Of a DNA stretch of 64,000 nt, positions 61,802 to 64,000 are shown piece after piece; position 1 is the stretch's first letter, and each line of letters opens with the position of its first letter. The DNA is taken from the NCBI GenBank assembly GCA_037043015.1, contig CM073323.1, positions 26,130,758 to 26,194,757 of the forward strand. Direction: 5' to 3'. Below the pieces are notes generated by a model. That model worked only from the letters and a program-made list of their open reading frames with translations, had not been told where the DNA came from and did no database searches. Position numbers and translations under genes: made by a program. This DNA comes from Bryum argenteum. Its lineage: Eukaryota; Streptophyta; Bryopsida; Bryales; Bryaceae.

Positions 61802-63003
61802 AATCCCCACCCACCGTCTAGTATATTGTTGTATACATTTGTATAGAATTCTGTTGCAATTGTATCACATTCTTGCGGTTGCACACCCTCCATCTCTTCG
61901 TGTATGGTACTTGCAATCTGCAGCTTCTTATCGATCCATGATTGTTTCTGGTTCGCGGAATTGGAGCATTTTTTTATCGAAATGCTCCTGTCATCACCAA
62001 GAGTGTTATGTTATCAAGCATAAGGATTCATTGTGTGATTTTTCCTCACGAGTTGGACTTTTATCTGCATGATCTGGTTGATGCTGCTCCCACCATCTAC
62101 TGTGAAGAGGTGTGAAGAGGTCCTGAGTACCTTCGCCTTTCAACCCAATGTTGGTTACCATCACCTACTATGAAGAGGACGGTGAAGAGGTCCTTCGCCT
62201 TTCAACAAAATGTTGAATTGCAATTATGAACTAAATAAGTCATCATATTATGCAATCATGTTCACACTGTCGAGTTGTGAAGTCATAGCTCATAAGCTGG
62301 GATATAGGAGGTGTCTTGTAACATTCCTTGACTTCTGTAATTGCCCGACTTGATGGGTTATACCTCTTTAACTTAGGGTGGCAAACTCACACGATGCGAG
62401 GTAAGGTTGATGAGTTCCTTTGCCTTTGTTGTTGGATGCTTTGAGAATATCAATCATTTCATCAGGCTGAAGTACTTGACTTATTTGCAAAAGCTAATTG
62501 ATGATATGCCCTCACTATTAGAATCCATCATTTCACTTCAAGTTGCACATATTTATGTTTCACGAATAAGTTACTGTTAAATATTGGTTGGCCTCTTCTT
62601 GTATGTTTCATCTTTACATTTATTAGGATGCTCAAAATCCACACGATACCCAAAGCGCTTATAGGCCAATCCAAGCTGGGAGGTATATTATAGTTTCTAG
62701 TTATAAATTTTAATGTACTCAGAGTTGTGATGTACCCGCCTACAAGTTTCACTTTCAATAATTAATAATATTTGAATTCTGATCCAAAACTAATGATTCG
62801 ACTTGGTTCAATCTCTCACGAACTTTGGCCATATACTAAGTTTAATTCACTTGGCCACTTGCCAATGCGCCTGACAATCAAAAAATCAAGTGGCTTGTGA
62901 GCCACTTACTATATATTCTTTGACAATTTGAGATGAGTTTGTTTGTTGCAGAAATATTAAAAATTCATATGGTAATTCAGTCTTCCCATTTTCTAGTCTA
63001 GTA
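61802..63003. other. Gap downstream of tocopherol cyclase
   Basis: It holds the cyclase 3' untranslated region, the duplicated segment at 62092-62216 and AT-rich sequence. No gene is supported. Confidence 0.55.
62092..62216. repeat. Direct duplication of about 62 bp
   Basis: The two units share GGTGAAGAGGTCC, CCTTCGCCTTTCAAC and AATGTTG, with small gaps between them. Confidence 0.8.
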
Positions 63004-63105
63004 CTCCCTGTATCTCATTATATTTGTACAGTAGGTTCTCTCATATCTATCTTAGGAGATAGATCTATGAGTACCTACTGGACAATTATAATGGGACATA
63101 GGGAG
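63004..63105. mobile_element. Stowaway-like (Tc1/mariner) MITE, 102 bp
   Basis: The inverted ends CTCCCTGTATCTCATTATA and (reversed) CTCCCTATGTCCCATTATA are flanked by TA on both sides (63002-63003 and 63106-63107). The pairing extends inward through CAGTAGGT/ACCTACTG, so the whole element folds on itself. The CTCCCT start is the Stowaway hallmark. Confidence 0.92.
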
Positions 63106-63107
63106 TA

Positions 63108-63517
63108 ATAAAAAAAGAAAGAAGAATGTGATTATTTACTAAAATGCGTAAATCGAGCCTTCAATAAGTGCTCATGACCACAGCAATAGGCCCGACACTC
63201 AAGGGTCAAAGCCCTAATGTACGATTTAAACACATCGTCCTGGAATGTCACGCCAATTGAATCCATCACTTTCTCGAAGTCGGTACAGCCATTTGCCAAC
63301 ATTATCGAACTTTGAATCAGCATCATCATCAACTGCTGCTTGTTTTCATGATTTTTCTATTCAAAGATTCGGGAGGCTCTTAGTTTTTGCTGCTTTCAGT
63401 TTCAGCATCGAGTGAACCCACGTTGCAGGTGCGAGCTTGCATACAATTGTCACTTGTTTTCGGGTTTAGGGTTTAGTGATGATCGCAGTTCTGTTGTAAG
63501 CTTCGGATTGCGCTGTG
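63108..63517. other. AXR4 upstream region
   Basis: Between the Stowaway-like element and the AXR4 start. No coding region is supported. Confidence 0.5.
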
Positions 63518-64000
63518 ATGGACGAGGGCGAAAAAGAAGAAGTGATGGACGAGGTCGAAGAAGAAGAAGTGATGGACAAAGTAGGAGAGCTTTTGAGCCA
63601 ACGCAGGAAATCGTCAGTACAGAAAGTCGTCGTGGTCAGTAACGAGAATCCCTTCTTCTTCTGGCTCTGGTTCATGGCCATAGTATCACTCATCATGCTG
63701 GTATTTGTCGCGGGGAAAACCATTTTGAATCGGAGCGAGAACATCGAGATTCTGTCAATGCCATCGGGAGTGCGAGCGCATTTCGAGGCAGGGAGGCTGG
63801 TCAAAGTGGAGGTCGGCAGAGATCGCACTTCCCTCAAGCTCTTCGTGCGCGCATCAGGCGAAGGCGAAACTGTGCTTCTACTTCACGGCCTGGGATCCAG
63901 CTCCTACTCTTACCGGAAGCTCGTCTCTCTCCTCTCATCCAAAAAGCTCTCCGCCATAGCCGTGGACCTTCCAGGCGCGGGCCTCTCTGAGAAATCGTAC
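63518..64000 (+). CDS. AXR4: AXR4-like alpha/beta-hydrolase-fold protein, 5' part
   Basis: The frame opens at ATG 63518 and stays open to the window edge (161 codons). A Glu-rich cytosolic start with repeated EEVMD precedes NPFFFWLWFMAIVSL, one membrane span. SMPSGVRAHFEAGRLVKVEV follows, then ETVLLLHGLGSSSYSYRKL and AIAVDLPGAGLSEKS, matching Arabidopsis AXR4 in order and spacing. AXR4 is an ER membrane protein that helps AUX1 auxin importers leave the ER. The HGLG motif is the oxyanion region of the hydrolase fold; the nucleophile elbow lies beyond the window. The gene shares a direction with the tocopherol cyclase. Confidence 0.88.
   Translation, partial: MDEGEKEEVMDEVEEEEVMDKVGELLSQRRKSSVQKVVVVSNENPFFFWLWFMAIVSLIMLVFVAGKTILNRSENIEILSMPSGVRAHFEAGRLVKVEVGRDRTSLKLFVRASGEGETVLLLHGLGSSSYSYRKLVSLLSSKKLSAIAVDLPGAGLSEKSY

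Overview
The window looks like nuclear DNA of a land plant. The most likely source is a seedless plant and probably a moss or other bryophyte; this is an inference, not proven. The evidence is the set of intron-containing plant genes: ATG4, CCDC22, ERMP1-like, ABCG, stress-associated protein, NQR-type peroxisomal reductase, tocopherol cyclase and AXR4. There is also a complete, 20-exon bacterial-type class A penicillin-binding protein, a gene kept by bryophytes, lycophytes and other lineages with plastid peptidoglycan. Host genes form GC-richer islands separated by AT-rich repeat territory. Splice sites are GT-AG, with two probable GC-AG introns in the ABCG gene. No LTR retroelement, virus-like element, rRNA gene or CRISPR array was seen. 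Exon limits were read by eye and may be off by a base.

Layout. 0-12.3 kb is a gene island: the 3' end of ATG4 (+), CCDC22 (-), a single-exon ERMP1-like M28 peptidase (+) and a 10-exon ABCG half-transporter (-). 12.3-28 kb is AT-rich. It holds a cysteine-rich F-box/kelch-like gene of unknown function (15.3-19.3 kb), several copies of a DNA-transposon family bounded by TTAA, a SINE fragment, a broken protein-kinase gene and a 68-nt hairpin. 28.0-28.6 kb is an A20/AN1 zinc-finger gene. 28.6-43.9 kb is mostly repeats and relics: a VAC14-like fragment, an LRR receptor pseudogene split by a MITE, twin foldbacks, a pogo/Tigger transposase with one in-frame stop, a threefold duplicated exon and a full-length tRNA-derived SINE. 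44.0-50.2 kb is the penicillin-binding protein (-). 50.2-53.3 kb is a repeat-rich gap. 53.3-57.8 kb is NQR (+), 59.8-61.8 kb is tocopherol cyclase (+), and the window ends in the first exon of AXR4 (+).

The intact genes do not form one pathway. They cover autophagy, endosomal sorting (CCC complex), ER proteolysis and auxin-carrier trafficking, lipid export, plastid wall synthesis, plastid antioxidant synthesis and peroxisomal carbonyl/enone reduction. The most unusual content is the TTAA-flanked (piggyBac-like) non-autonomous family, the SINE family with target duplications, the cysteine-rich kelch-like gene, and the intact plastid peptidoglycan synthase.
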